Shown here: positions 1-11,759 of the stretch, in pieces
Layout: each line of letters begins with the position of its first letter
Numbering within the stretch: the first letter of the stretch is position 1
Source: Meghimatium bilineatum
Lineage: Eukaryota > Mollusca > Gastropoda > Stylommatophora > Philomycidae
Direction: 5' to 3'
Assembly: GCA_034231615.1 (NCBI GenBank)
Contig: CM067310.1
Location: forward strand, 4,074,510 to 4,138,509
Length of the DNA: 64,000 nucleotides
The notes under the pieces: model-generated
Database searches by the model: none
Seen by the model: the letters and a program-made list of their open reading frames with translations, nothing else
Told to the model about the DNA's origin: nothing
Position numbers and translations under genes: made by a program

Positions 1-32
1 TATATATATATATATTACTATATATATATATA
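1..32. repeat. (TA)n microsatellite
   Basis: Alternating TA, interrupted once, at the window edge. Confidence 0.9.
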
Positions 33-282
33 GTAAATGAGTAAAATCTGGTATTGGTGAAGCTGTTCACATTTGCTAACGTGAGAATCAAATGAAAGGG
101 GATATTGGTCTCTTCCTCTGTTGTATGTTTCCTGTAGGTCAGTAAATATAGGTAAGTATCTAAGGTGTTTGCAACAAAGTGAATGTGTATTATCTGTTCT
201 GATATACAAGTGTGACTGAACAACGAGTAACAGTACATGAAATGTGAAGAGATAAAAATATGTTCTAAATTTATTTCCTCAG

Positions 283-351
283 AAACATTATCACGAATCG
301 GCAAAACTAAACTTGCTTCAATCAAGGCTAGAACATATAAGCTATTTGGAG
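283..351 (+). CDS. USP10: USP10-like penultimate exon
   Basis: 69-nt exon, entered with two bases of a split codon and left in phase 1. It encodes TLSRIGKTKLASIKARTYKLFG, ahead of the catalytic-His exon. Splice signals are TTTCCTCAG before it and GGAG|GTCAGT after it. Confidence 0.75.
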
Positions 352-2259
352 GTCAGTGATTTTTTTTAAAAAAAGTAATCCTTTATTAAATGATTGGACA
401 TGCATTTCAGTGATGGTTAGAGATTATCTGAAACTCTGCGGACCTCTGTACTAGTTACAAAACACAGACCAAGTTTATAGAAGAGACCAAACTTCAGATA
501 TAAGCACGTTCCCAGCCAACAATAGAAGACCAAGTGATTATCTGAATTGATCATGGTACACTCTGGGCATCCTCCCAGGAGTCCCATCTCTTTCAGCAGA
601 TGGCGAGGGTATGCATGCTGATAGTCCCTGTGGCACGTTGATTGTATATTTACCTAGTTATACCTGTCAGTAGTTCCCCTGTATCTCCTCAAGCATTTCT
701 AATTCAGTGATGTATTCATATCAATAAAACTACACAATTAAAGTGGCCCTAAATGATCCATGTGTATTCCAAAATTAAGGTGGCCCTAACTGATCACTGT
801 GTATTCCAAAATGATATTCTAAATTTCACACCATGTCATGCAAACAAATTCTGTCGTTGGTGGTCAGAGGGTTAATACTTTAGAGTGAAGGAAACTGGAG
901 CTATACTGGGGACACCTCCTGTAAGGATATACCGCTGATTGAATTCATGAAGGCAACACACTTGTATTAATTTGTTGTTTGTGAGCGTCTGTTCTACAAA
1001 AATCCCTGCTAGATGTCTCTTGTAGTAGAATGTAGTCCAGAGAACAGTAATGTGTTTTGTCACTGTTTTATTTGTGCCAATGGTACTAAACATCCAACTT
1101 TGACAGTATATGAATTTCAATTAAAATATGTAAAGTTTATTAATTATGAAAATTCATGCACGTCTAGGTCGTACATTCCTAATTCTCAAAGAAAATTTCA
1201 TTTTTGGGGCTGGTTCATGACCATTCGACAGTGATCAGCCTTTAGACCATGGCACTAATGAAGTAGGTTACAGTACTTCCCCCATATCAATTTTTAAATC
1301 CTTAACTATAGATACAAGCCAGTCTGTTTTCTCACTAGCTTCACTTGGAACATATGGCATGTCAGACAATCTTTGCAGTATCTATGAAGCTCTAATTAGA
1401 TATATACATGCCATATAATTCTTACCAATTTTAGACATTTCCACGTATGGACTGAGAGTCTGACATAATAACAGCCTCAGTTAATTAATAGAGCCATTTT
1501 AGGCTGGCGGTAATTACTTGAAACTCCATGTAGTTGATTTGCATGCTCTGTGTGTGTACCGGAAATACAAAAAATAGATTTAAAAAACCCAGATTCTTGG
1601 GGGAGAAAAGGCATGATCCCCAAATTTGAGGAGAAAAAACCGTAAGTGACAGTAGTGCCTTGTGATGATAATATTTTGCTCCCTGTTAAATATGCTAACA
1701 GTGGCATTAAGATTTGTACAGCCGAAGATGGATGTGTCGGGCCATTGGCGCAAATAAAATGGTGATACAGTGCGTTTCCATTCTCTGGACTACATCCTGC
1801 TACAAGAGAGATCCAGTGGGAGTTTGAGAGAATGAATGCTGAAGATTAAGATTTGTTACTGTAACATTTGATCGGTAAATATTCTAGCTGATGAATCATC
1901 AAGATTTGTTACTGTAACATTTGATCGGTAAATATTCTAGCTGATGAATCATCAAGATTTGTTACTGTAACATTTGATCGGTAAATATTCTAGCTGATGA
2001 ATCATCAAGATTTGTTACTGTAACATATTTCACTCTGAGTTGGTAACATTTGTCTCTTTTGAATATTACAACAGTGGTGAATCATCACGGCATGAGAATG
2101 AATGACGGACACTACACTTCTGATGTTTATTTGCCTGTTGCCAACGGATGGTTGCGCTTTGACGACAGCGATGTCACACATATTCACGAGTCTCAAGTCC
2201 TGCAATATAGCGACAGACGTATGCCTTACTTATTGCTCTACAGAAGAATGGATTTATAA
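283..2259 (+). CDS. USP10: USP10-like ubiquitin carboxyl-terminal hydrolase, last two coding exons (5' part outside window)
   Basis: Two exons join in phase: 283-351 (acceptor AG at 281-282, donor GT at 352) and 2075-2259 (acceptor ACAG ending 2074), stop TAA 2257-2259. The joined peptide runs RTYKLFG then VVNHHG, reaches GHYTSDVYL, WLRFDDSD and ends PYLLLYRRMDL. This is the C-terminal end of the C19 peptidase (USP) fold: the H in the GHY motif is the expected catalytic histidine and the DDS segment holds the third catalytic position. In vertebrates USP10 removes ubiquitin from p53 and stalled 40S ribosomes; that role is family knowledge. The catalytic cysteine box and N-terminus must lie before base 1. 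The 1.7-kb intron between the exons holds a SINE and a 53-bp tandem repeat. I saw no clear AATAAA soon after the stop. USP10 rather than another USP is judged from the RTYKLFxVVxHHG and YLLxYRR wording. Confidence 0.85.
1010..1105 (-). mobile_element. SINE-S fragment (diverged)
   Basis: Reverse copy retaining GAATGTAGTCCAGAGAACAG, then TTTTATTTGTGCCAATGG, the short SINE core. Both ends are eroded. Confidence 0.65.
1721..1850 (+). mobile_element. SINE-S copy with internal deletion
   Basis: Starts GCCGAAGATGGATGTGTCGG, continues GCGCAAATAAAATGG and ends GAGAATGAATGCTGAAGA. It lacks the GAAATCTAGTAGGACC middle found in fuller copies. Confidence 0.8.
1848..2027 (+). repeat. 53-bp tandem repeat, about 3.4 copies
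   Basis: Units start at 1848, 1901, 1954 and 2007 with AAGATTTGTTACTGTAACAT; the copies look identical, so the array is young. It begins where a SINE-S copy ends (its GAAGATTAAG tail) and stops about 48 bases before the USP10 terminal exon. Confidence 0.95.
2075..2259 (+). CDS. USP10: USP10-like terminal exon with catalytic His
   Basis: 185-nt terminal exon: VNHHG, then NDGHYTSDVY (catalytic His), GWLRFDDSD, and YLLLYRRMDL followed by TAA. The acceptor lies about 48 bases after a 53-bp tandem array. Confidence 0.88.
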
Positions 2260-2457
2260 ATTGTTGCTGTGACCAAGTCCAAGCAGAGTTAGCGCTGGAG
2301 TTATTTTTATATTAGAAAGCTGTTCTTCAAACATATTTTATTGACTGTATCCAGGAATATAATAGACTTGTATATAAGCAAACAAAACACAACATTGCTG
2401 CATACAGGCTCTTGTTTCAGAAGTTCCAGATCTTTCTTTTGTGTGTGAACCTAGTCA

Positions 2458-2704
2458 ATCTTTCTTCTTTTGCTTTCATTCTCAAACTCCTGCAGATTAT
2501 CGAGATGTAGTGCAGAGAACAGAATGCGTTGTCATGATTTACAGTGCGATATTTGTGCCTTTCGGCATGACTTCTGGGCCACTTTTGATTGTACATGGAT
2601 TGGGAAAGCCAACACCACACCAAAACCTCCTTAGTCACCTCTTACTACATGCTTGGTAATCAGTGTCACGATTCTTTGCTCCCCCTTTGGGCTTTGGCAA
2701 CATA
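2458..2704 (-). mobile_element. SINE-L copy, about 245 bp, diverged
   Basis: Reverse orientation: TTCTTCTTTTGC tail, CTCAAACTCCTGCAGATTAT, CCTTTCGGCATGAC, then TTCTTTGCTCCCCCTTTGGG at its 5' end. It lies about 200 bases after the USP10 stop, possibly in its 3' UTR. Confidence 0.8.
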
Positions 2705-3379
2705 CAGTCAATATAGATTATTCATATTTTCAATCTTAACTGCCCATGCCCTGAGCTGGTGGCTACACTTCTGTACATTGAGGAAATCCATATTGAATCC
2801 AATCTGACTCCATCTGGAGAGCCAGAAAGAAAAAGAAAAATGACCTAGAAACGTAAACATGGGTAGGTTTGGTATGTCATTCTGGCCATATTCATGAACA
2901 GCAACGCAAAGAGAGAATGAGAAGTCAGAATGGTGTTGTAGAAGATTTTTTTTTAAAGAGTGTTCGATGGATAGTAGTGATAATTTGTCTGTTGCAAATC
3001 ACTTGTCTAAACTAGGTACTTTGATGTATAGTCATGTCAGGGATATAGTGGAAGTACGGAATAGTCAAGTTGGTCTGCTGTACATGAACTGTGATTAGAC
3101 ATAGAGGACTTGTTTGTGCTGCATGATATCCCAGAGACAGAATGTTCAAGTAATGATACAGTGCAGTGCCCATGCAGGATTTGTTGGACATCACTAACAC
3201 AACGGTAAACTGCAACAAAAATCCTATTTTGTCAACGGAATCCAGAGTGGAAATGCATTGTGTTGACATTTTATTTGTATCAATGGTCCAACAAATGGTC
3301 TTTGGTGGAGTTTAAAAAATGAGTAGCTATGTATATGAGCTCGATTATAATTTAGACTGACATGTGTGGTAGAATTATA

Positions 3380-3690
3380 CAGAAGCACATGATTTCTCAC
3401 TCGTGAAACTTGATCGTGTTTGCATGTTCCAAGAGAGTTCTGTCTGTTACAATCATTTTAACAAAGATGGAACATATAAGAGGACCATGCTTGTGCAACT
3501 GTGGACTGTGCCCAGAGACTGCAGAACACATTCTTCATGCTTGTCAACTCTACCAAGAAGAGAGGGAGAAAATATGGCCTGATGAGACGGCGCTACTTCC
3601 AGACTTGAGGGGTTCCATGGATGACCTGAAACGAATCACACAATTCATTGAAGCTATTGGCCCTGTAACCTGATATCTGACTGAAGAACG
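3380..3690 (+). mobile_element. LINE 3' fragment, Cys-His C-terminal domain
   Basis: Encodes an NCGLCPETAEHILHAC knuckle followed by EEREKIWPDETALLPDLRGS. This is the C-terminal segment that follows RNase H in non-LTR retrotransposons of the I/Jockey-like groups. Related segments occur at 10820-11200, 23885-24130 and 58431-58760. 5'-truncated. Confidence 0.7.
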
Positions 3691-3960
3691 ATGAAGAAGA
3701 AGAAGAGGACCATGTATGAAAAATTTCTTGTCAGTTATGTTAAGCACTCTTGAATATGAGGATATACCATTGGCTTCAGTAATTTGTGGTTCATTTTGAA
3801 TTGTCTAGTATATTTGTGTTTTTACTTTGTAACTAATGAGACCATCACAATCATGAGTGGTCCACAACCAGTAGCGGACTGTTGTGCAACCTGACTGTTC
3901 TGAAAGCAGTGGCAACACATTGAAAGTTAACATTGCATAGAATATCACTATTTTATTGAC

Positions 3961-4215
3961 CGTGTGTTTCCGAGGTTTGAAAGGGGAGCAAATAATAGTA
4001 ACACTGTTTACCTTACATGCATGTCATAGGAGTCAGCTAAGAAGGTTTTGGGGTGAAGTTTGCTGTCCCATCCCACATACGGTCAAAGTAACCCAGAAGC
4101 CATGCTAAAGTTGGATGTATCAGGCTGAAAGGTGCAAATATCACAGCAAAATTGTAAACCATGACAACGAATTCCGTTCTTCAGACTACACCCTGTTAAT
4201 TAAACAAACTCATAA
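3961..4215 (+). mobile_element. SINE-L copy, lacks GAA tail
   Basis: Begins near CGTGTGTTTCCGAGG and holds GGGGAGCAAATAATAG, CTGTCCCATCCC, GCTGAAAGGTGCAAATATC and ACTACACCCTGTTAAT. Clearly diverged from the consensus. Confidence 0.8.
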
Positions 4216-4419
4216 GAAGACTGTTTTCATTACTGCAAGTGTTCATGTAGTAACATGTTAGAGGGCAATAGATAATTGTAAAGATAAAGGTAGGCCCCAT
4301 GTCATCATCAACCTGCCATCTGGGATTAAGATAACTTCATGTATTAACCGCAGCAACTATTAGGTGGGGTGGCTGGTTCTCTTCCTTGCTGTGTTTACCT
4401 TCACTAACTCATGCATCAT

Positions 4420-4640
4420 GTGATACAGTACATAGTAGATAATGTGGAGGATTTCATAGACATTGCTCATAAAGGCAGCTGTGTTATAGTTGTTGTCATG
4501 ACGCTTAATTTTACCTCAGAACAACAAATCAGTCTTCAAAAATGTGCACGGCATACATCCTGCAAATTGAATGGTAGCACAACATATTTCAAGCTCCCTC
4601 GCAGAAATCACACATGTTGGTTATCAGGAAGTGAACACAG
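4420..4640 (+). repeat. Dispersed repeat related to 39880-39975
   Basis: AAAGGCAGCTGTG followed by ATTTTACCTC at about 4470-4520 matches the same order at 39891-39950. Family not identified. Confidence 0.45.
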
Positions 4641-4794
4641 AAGACTGCTGCCAAAAAATATTCTGGTTTAATCCCTTCATACTGTACAGAGTCGTTGTTG
4701 TGATTACAATGTCAAGGTTTGTGTTATCAATGTCAGACATGGACACTAAAAGAACAAGAAAGGAAGCTTACTACATGTGAAATGAAATGTCTAA

Positions 4795-5160
4795 GAACCG
4801 CAGCAAATATTATTTTTTTTTAAAGAGAACATGTGAGGAATGAAGAGATTATAAGAACTGCTGGAACAATGTTTCTGGTTAAATATATTGAAAAACAGTC
4901 TGGAATGGTTTGGTCACTTAATGAGAATTAACAAAGCATTGGCCAGCAGCAAGAACACACAACATGTAAATGTACACATAATGTTGTCTGCCGTGGATGT
5001 CGATAAACAGGTAACTACATATTTTCATGTTTTTTCAGTCATTGAATTTATGATAAAATCACAGAATGCGGAAATAGACCAAGAAGAAGATGGATTGAAG
5101 GAGTTACCAACATTCTGATACGTCACAATATTACTGCCAAGTGACCAAACATGTCATAGC
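4795..5160 (+). mobile_element. RTE-like LINE C-terminal fragment, interrupted
   Basis: Reads LEWFGHLMRI, the WFGHLMR motif that ends many RTE-type reverse transcriptases, and later RPRRRWIEG-like sequence near 5085. About 90 bases between (about 4962-5060) are foreign and resemble 6345-6435. Confidence 0.55.
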
Positions 5161-5680
5161 CCGAAAACCGATCATCATTCAATCCTTACAGCAAAAGCAG
5201 AGAAAAGACGAGTAGATAAACAATGTCAAGATTGTCCTCAGCATGAGCTGGAGACCATGCAAATGACAGTGTCTAACAACAGATGGCTGGCGTTCAATCA
5301 TATATCTGCAGTGGTTGAACACAATTTATCAACACATGGGAAAAAAATCTGACACACTCAAACAAGAAATATGTGGATATGGATGTTTATAAGATATGAC
5401 AAGTATTGTGAGGAAATTGCTGTCATGGAATCGCCACGGGACAAGAAAAGTGGATGGATCATATAGATAAAATGTTGCTGAGAGTCATAGGCTAATAGAG
5501 TCAATGACATCTGAAGAGGTCTTTAGAAAATGATACGTTGATTGATGACCAAAGTAACCAGAAATGATAGCCTGTGTATCAAGCAGTGATAACTCGCAGC
5601 AATAATGGCAGAAAAAACGTATGACTTGTAATATGTGGTTAGAATGCTTGAAAGAGAATTAAGGAAAAATCATAATGCAC

Positions 5681-5963
5681 CATGCCTGTGTGTTGCCAGG
5701 ACCTGAGAGGGGAGTAGACAATAGCAACACTGTTTACCTTCCAAGAATATTGTAAGGGGCGACTAAGGAGGCAATGGGATGGAGTTCGCTGTCTCATCCC
5801 ATATAGGGCCAGTGACCCAAAGTCATGCTGAAGTCGGATGTGTCAGGCCAAAAGGTGCAGATATCGCAGCAATGGTGTAAACCATGACACAACACATTCC
5901 GTTCTCCAGACTACTTCCTGCTAATCTGCAGGAGTTTCAGAACGAATGCAGAAGAGGAAGAAG
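5681..5963 (+). mobile_element. SINE-L, full length, with target-site duplication
   Basis: 283 bp from CATGCCTGTGTGTTGCC to GCAGAAGAGGAAGAAG. The 9-bp sequence ATAATGCAC sits on both sides (5672-5680 and 5964-5972), so this copy entered by retrotransposition. Confidence 0.88.
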
Positions 5964-5972
5964 ATAATGCAC

Positions 5973-7427
5973 AAAACAGGATTTAAACCATGTCCACTAA
6001 GATGGCACCAACTCGCCTCGCAACTTGAGTCAACACAATTTCCACTTTTGACCAAACTGGATCCATAAAAAGATGTGATTTCATTCAAGACTTCAAACTT
6101 GTATATTCTCAAGCTACTATAATAGAGACATATCGTCCATTTGCTGCATTATTTTTCTTTTTTTAAATATTTTTTTCTTTAATTTTTCTTTTTTAATAAA
6201 ATCCTCTATGCTTCTATATTATTTCATTCGCCCATGTTTAAGTTATTTATGTTTATAAGTAGGCATAATGGATCTTTGTAGTAATGATGCCTTCTGGCAC
6301 ATGCTGATGTTAAATGTTTGTGGTTCTGGGGGGATTTACATACATGTGCAGTGTGTGTATTGTTGTGTCGATCGACCGGTAACTCTCTATACTTCATGTT
6401 TTTTCTTCAATCATTGAACTTATGATAAAGACACATACCATTAGATTGTACATAGATACAGCTAGCCTGCAAGCTATACAGCTAGCCTGCAAGCTAGCTT
6501 TACAATTAAGCTGTTACATTGAGTTTCATTTATAAAAGACATTTGAGAATTGTGTTGTCAGATGTACATAAATTGTTGATATAACTTATGAATGTGTATA
6601 CTGCTTTATTGCATACATCTTGGGACCTGATGCAAGAGATGCAACTACAGATCCATACCGTATGGATTTGTTAATGAGACTTGGAAAATACATAAGACGG
6701 ACTAAAACTGAATTGCTGGAGCAATTGCTGATATGCAATGATGGAAACTAATTAGAAAGTGATGATTAATGAATAAAAATAGACAAGATGGAGTTCAGTA
6801 ATCTAGAGTGAAATCCCTTGATGTGTGACTTTTCTGTGTTAAATTTTCTTGTTGCAAACTTGTAAAGTATGTCTATGATTAGTTACTTGAGAAAATACTT
6901 GGCACATAGTCGACATAACCTTTGTTATTCTGGAGTTTGCCGAGCGTTGGCACATTCATGTATATATCTTTAGTGTTCCTTGACAATGAAAGTTTAATGT
7001 AAATTTCTATTTTTGTATATTATAATATATTAGCATGTTTTAATTACTGTATACAACTTAATAGTGTTTGTCTCATGCAGTGCCAATTCCTTTCAGTATC
7101 GCCCCCATATCTTCACATTTCTAACAAAGAAAATCATGCTCATAGTAACATTTGAGTGGTTTTATTCATGCAAATTAACAAGCTTCACTTTGAAATGTAT
7201 TTATTTTAATATGGTGAATTATTCGTGAGCTCTGTTAATTATTGTTACCGCTTTTATATTATTAGTAATTTTTTTTAAACTGCTGGATAAAAATCACGTG
7301 TTAAGTAATTGGTATTGGTGCTGTTAGTGTTATTGAAAGTGGCCATGATAATTTTCATATTTATCCCATCTGAATTCTATAATGAACCCGTCATGGTCAC
7401 ACAGTCCTCTGGTGATTTCTATCTTCA
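5973..7427. other. Intergenic stretch without a recognised gene
   Basis: AT-rich, with T-rich tracts around 6150-6200, a small duplication of ACAGCTAGCCTGCAAGCTA at 6468-6502 and the dispersed sequence at 6345-6435 also seen in 4962-5060. No coding signal. Confidence 0.5.
5985..6115 (-). repeat. Partial copy of the inverted-repeat element arm
   Basis: Similar to the left arm at 62306-62525: ATAAAAAGATGTGATTTC and CTCAAGCTACT correspond in order. Strongly decayed. Confidence 0.5.
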
Positions 7428-7630
7428 GGGATGCGGATGAGTGTGGGAAAACCTTGTGTCTGCCCACGACTTTCTCTACCCCTCTACATCTTCCACCCTC
7501 AACTGTTTTCCGCTATTTTTTATTTGGGTACTGAATCATGTGTACATATATGGACAAACCATGCAAGTTTTCATTGTTTTACTATTGCAAGTAGGGATTC
7601 TTGTGAGCCTGTGAGATTTTTTAAATTTAA
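7428..7630 (-). mobile_element. RTE-like LINE 3' fragment
   Basis: The reverse strand follows the better copy at 13735-14050 segment by segment (SLLAIVKQ, GRGWKM-like, then PTLIRIPE). It carries several disabling changes. Confidence 0.55.
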
Positions 7631-7666
7631 TATGTGCACATTTGTCTATGCTCTCTTTACAAATGC

Positions 7667-7796
7667 ACAAAATTCATCTAGAGCACTTCTACTCGAAGAC
7701 CTGTATCCATGTGTACACAGTGTCCAACTCTCACAAAATTCATCTAGAACACTTCATCTCAAAGACCTGTATCCATGTGTACAGTGTCCAACTCTC
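7667..7796. repeat. 65-bp tandem duplication
   Basis: Two near copies of a segment starting CAAAATTCATCTAGAACACT and ending GTCCAACTCT (7667-7731, 7732-7796). The 128-residue open frame over it is a by-product. Confidence 0.85.
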
Positions 7797-7842
7797 ACAA
7801 TCATACAACACTACTAATATTTCCTCCAACTGATAATGCGTT

Positions 7843-8121
7843 TCCTTCTCTTCTGCATCCGTTCTCAAACTCTTGCAGATTATCAGGATGTAGTCCGGAG
7901 AACGGAATGCGTTGTGTCATGGTTTACAGCATTGCTGCGATATCTGCGCCTTTCGGCCTGACACATCCGACTTCAGCATGGCTTTGGATCACTGACCCTA
8001 TATGGGATGGGACAGCCAACTCCATCCCATAACCTCCTTAGTCGCCTTTTATGACATGCGTGGAAGGTAAACAGTGTTGCTATTCTTTGCTTCCCTTTCG
8101 GGCCCCGGCAACACACGGGCG
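7843..8121 (-). mobile_element. SINE-L, full length
   Basis: About 279 bp in reverse, from CTTCTCTTCTGCATCCG (tail side) to GGCCCCGGCAACACACGGGC (5' end). One of the copies closest to consensus. No clear target-site duplication. Confidence 0.88.
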
Positions 8122-8189
8122 TATGGTGTATGATCTCTATTTCTTTGTAGATGTTTGTTAAGTTGTATATGTGCAGTTCACTGCCTAAA

Positions 8190-9100
8190 TATTGCGGTTT
8201 GATCTTTGCAGTGTAGTCTATTTATGCTGTCGTGTGGAGTTGGTTGGGACATGTCTGCATATAGCACTCTTCATTTTGAGCCAGTGGTCCAACAGTCCAT
8301 CTATTGTTGTTGCAGATAATATATTGAGCTGTTCTAAGGTTGGTGGGAATTTCTGGTTGTGCTATACTTGCTCCCTTTTTTGCCAGTTTATCAGCACTTC
8401 CGCTGATACTTGTGTGGCCTGATATCTAGTGTGGTAAGCTATTTCTCTGCTGTTGGATTCCATTTTCAAGGGCTTGTAGGTCTTTATTACTATGTTTTTT
8501 GGACGGGTTGCATCGTTTTTGTATTTGGTGGTGATATGTGAGAGTGTTTCTGATATTGCTTTCACGTCTGCATCATAGTTGCTGCAGAACTCTCCACAAG
8601 GAGCAGATAACTCTATTGATGTTTTGCCATGAAGGATGATGAGAGAGCCATATCCAGCATTCATGGTGGCTTTGAAGGATGACCCATTTGTGTATCCTTG
8701 GGGTAAGAGTCGATAGTCTCTAGTGCAATGGACTTAACAGGTGTTGGTTTGTTGCCTTGGTTAAGGACTTGTTACTTAGTGTATTGTTTATTTGGGGCAG
8801 TATGGCGGATGAATTTCATGGGATATTTGATACTCTTTCATATTCCTCTCTATCTTCATGGAAGGTGATGTTTCTTGTTGAGTTCTTCTGCTACCTGTAC
8901 TGGGGATTTTTGTTTTAGTCTTGTTTTGCTTGTCCAATTGTTGACAACTTCTTTGTTAGGGTGGTTTTGTGGGAGTCGCTTATATCTTTCCACAGCTTCT
9001 ATGTTTGCATTGATTTCCTGCCACCACAAATGAAGCAGAGAGCCTGGCTTTGTACTCTGATGGAATGTAAATAGTTGTGCTATTCTTTGCATCTTTTTCA
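8190..9100 (-). mobile_element. LINE RNase H region
   Basis: Reverse strand reads NAGYGSLIIL, SAPCGEFCSNYDADVKAI, a DSQSAL-like site and LINWQKREQV, then C-terminal text. These match the RNase H domain of non-LTR retrotransposons, including the acidic second-helix residues near YDADVKAI. Upstream parts of the same insertion reach about 9092. Several stops and frame breaks. Confidence 0.7.
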
Positions 9101-9112
9101 GGCCTTGACTTC
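9055..9112 (-). mobile_element. SINE-L 5'-end fragment
   Basis: GTGCTATTCTTTGCATC and TTTTCAGGCCTTG match the first 60 bases of SINE-L in reverse. Confidence 0.5.
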
Positions 9113-10029
9113 ACTCACGCATACAATATACTAATCGATGTGCATTTATGTAAGAGATGAGTTTTTCCCAACCATATAGACTACCAACTTGTCACAACCT
9201 GAGTCTTCAAGTGTAGACTAATATAGTAACAATTTGTGCGCTGTATGTAGATTGCATGCAGGTTGACTTGGAAGGCAGGCTCCCAATGTTCCTATGACTA
9301 GAAGATATTTGATCGAGCTTGATAATGTCCTACATTTTGCGATCACATCAGATGTTTGTTTTTTGTTTTGGCTGTTGGTATTTCTGTTTCCTCTATGAGA
9401 AGGAAATGATCAGAGAGAAGGAATATGCATTTATATGTTTTAAAAATTAACATGTTTAGAAATAGACGTGTACGTAATTATTGAATAGACCCGTATATTT
9501 CATTATTTGACATGCTATTGTTTAGACCCGTATATTTCATTATTTGACATGCTATTGGTTAGAACTGTGCTTGTTATCAAATAGACTTCCTTTATGTCAT
9601 TGAATAAATCTGCATATGTAATCAAATAGGCTCGAAGGTAAATGAATACGAGATTAGCGTATATAGTAACATAATTTGCATGTAATTGAAATTGAACTTA
9701 CGTAATGTATTGAAATAAATTAGCATGTCTTTGAATTAGATTTGCATATGTAATCAAATAGATGTGCACTTCGTTTAAGACTTAACATAATGTGATTATT
9801 GACAAAACCTGCATGTCATGGAATAAACCTGTGCATATCATTAAACAGGCTTGATTTTCTAGAGAGTCTTGCATGTGTAGAGTTGTGGAACTGAACAGTC
9901 ATCCATCATACCACCTAGACGGCTCCATAGATGCTCTCATCTCTCTCGTAGTCAGCCAATCAGGATATAATGATGTCTTTTTCTGTGTGGATTCGTTAGT
10001 CCTTATTTACATTTCTCTTTTGACTGCGT
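9101..10029. other. Intergenic stretch with degenerate short-period repeat
   Basis: From about 9440 to 9860 the phrase AATAGACC-TGCATAT-TCATT recurs irregularly every 25-40 bases, with one clean duplication (ACCCGTATATTTCATTATTT at 9489 and 9525). No gene seen. Confidence 0.5.
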
Positions 10030-10440
10030 GATACTTGATGTATTCTTCTAAATTCTGCATATTCTCATTCAGCGGCATCGACTAAGTTAAGCTTCGGCTA
10101 AGATAGTGATATGCCAGATGGGCTGGTCTATTTCTCCCATGAATTTATCATTTTTTATACAATTTATTCTCCATAGAACTATGTTTTGGCAGATCTTTCA
10201 TGTGGACTAGGATGCCTTTCTATGCCTTCATTAGTATTGTGTTGGCATACAGATTGACTTTCATCAGCACCTCACTATATGGTATTTTATCCAACCCAGT
10301 GAATGTTGAGTTCAGCAGCTTACGTGGAAATGGTCGTCTCTTATTCAGCTTAACATGTACTGTCCATGTTTTACAGGCATAAAGAAGTGATGGTATTACT
10401 ACTGCTTGGTAAACAATGAGTTAGGTTGTCGTTATTGTTA
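10030..10440 (-). mobile_element. LINE reverse transcriptase C-terminal fragment
   Basis: Reverse strand contains PRKLLNSTF, DKIPYSEVLMKVNLYANTIL and MPVKHGQYM-like sequence. The order IPYSEVLxxxNLYAxTxLLM is typical of LINE reverse transcriptase C-termini. Confidence 0.55.
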
Positions 10441-10819
10441 CTTTTCTGCTGTAGCTGTGATGTTTACCTCAGTGTCAATGTTTACATCTTATACGAGTGT
10501 GCAGCCCCCATAGCTGAAACTGTTGACTGCTTGAAACTCTGTTTCTCTTGTAAGAGAGAATGGCCAATGTTGATGAGACTATTGACTGAAGCTCTCTCTC
10601 TCTTTCAACATATTGTTGATATAACAATTTAATTTAGAATTGACGTACGTTGATAAATCTCAAAATGAATGACCAATCAAATCTTTGTACCAGATGTCAG
10701 CCTTTATAATGGAATTGTTCAAGAGGCATCACAGTATGTATGCCTTTCAGCATTCTGTTGATCAGTGAAGTTCACAACAAAAATGTGTGCATTCAGCATT
10801 CTGTTGATCAGTTCTTCTT

Positions 10820-11200
10820 CTTTCGTTCACTTGAAACATGTCTATATCTGTAATTCTGTCTCCTTAATAAAACTCACTCTCTTTTGTAGTTCATACAGTG
10901 TCCCATAGAGTTTTGATTCCAGTGTTGTTTCCTCTGGCCAATATGTCTGCCTCAGCGTTTCATGCTCAGAACACTCTTGAAGTATATGTTTGGCACTCTG
11001 TGCTGCCTGTCCACATGGCCATGTTGCCAATCTTGAACTTTGTATACATGTGACTGCGGAGTCGGTTGTGTCCTGTTCTGAGACGCAGAATTATAACTTG
11101 TTCTGGTCTGTTCATAATATGATAGTCATCTTGTGTTGGTGTTTGTGGCTTTCTTATTGACTTGATCATCTGTTTTTTCTGATGGTAGGTGATTGGTATA
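10820..11200 (-). mobile_element. LINE 3' fragment, Cys-His C-terminal domain
   Basis: Reverse strand: LRTGHNRLRSHMYTKFKIG, CGQAAQSAKHILQECSEHE, TYWPEETTLESKLYG, then FIKETELQI and stop. Same family as 23885-24130, where MYTKFKIGHVD and LQECYGCETLGQT align. Confidence 0.72.
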
Positions 11201-11204
11201 TCTG

Positions 11205-11470
11205 GTTGGCCCCCATCAAGGCCAGCACCGTGCAGTGGTGATGGGGCGTAGTTCAGCCATCAGGGCTGGAAACTAAGACTGGTCGGGCAGTCCCATTCGA
11301 GCAGGACCATAGTCCTGCCCAAGTAAGCAGAGTGCTGAAGACGGAGGCATCCAGCCAAAAGGCGCACAGATAATCAGGATGCCACGCACAAAATACAATG
11401 GAAACATGTCTGTGTTGATCAGTGAAGTTCACACCAAAAATGTGTGCTGTCTCAGCATTGGTCAGCATAT
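11205..11470 (+). mobile_element. Probable LINE 5' UTR fragment
   Basis: CAGCACCGTGCAGTGGTGAT, GTCCTGCCCAAGTAAGC and GAAGACGGAGGCATCC-AAAAGGCGCACAGATA. The last part resembles the middle of SINE-L. ATCAGTGAAGTTCACA at 11418 also occurs at 10763. Confidence 0.4.
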
Positions 11471-11499
11471 ATATGAACAGCCTAAGAATTCCACATCAG

Positions 11500-11700
11500 T
11501 CACTAAATTGGGTACCACTGGGAGTAAGAAGAAGAGGGAGACCTAGAGAAACTCTACGCAGAACCATTAATAGAGAAGGTATGTCAATGAACCTAAACAA
11601 CACCCAAGAATTGATAGACGTGGCAACACAAGGACAGAAATGGAAAGCTATGGTTTCTGCCCTATGGCCCTGGAGGAACATAACCTAACAATACTGAAGC
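11500..11700 (+). mobile_element. RTE-like LINE C-terminal fragment
   Basis: Reads RRRGRPRETLRRTINREGMS, then NTQELIDVATQGQKWKAMVS and ends ALWPWRNIT. Basic RRGRPxxTxRR followed by WxxMVxAL is the usual RTE-type C-terminus. Confidence 0.75.
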
Positions 11701-11759
11701 CCACGGTTGTGGTGCAGCCAACTCTACTACTCCCATACTTTCTTAGTCACCTCTAGTTA

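Larger units (their letters stand above)
352..2074 (+). other. USP10-like last intron
   Basis: Contains two fragments of the short GAA-tailed SINE (about 1010-1105 minus, 1721-1850 plus) and a 53-bp tandem array ending next to the acceptor. The remainder shows no coding signal. Confidence 0.6.

Noticed and set aside
139-152. 14-nt microexon of the USP10-like gene (between TGTAG and GTAAGT)
   Set aside because: Signals look fine, but the frame cannot be tested because the preceding exon is outside the window and the sequence encodes nothing recognisable.
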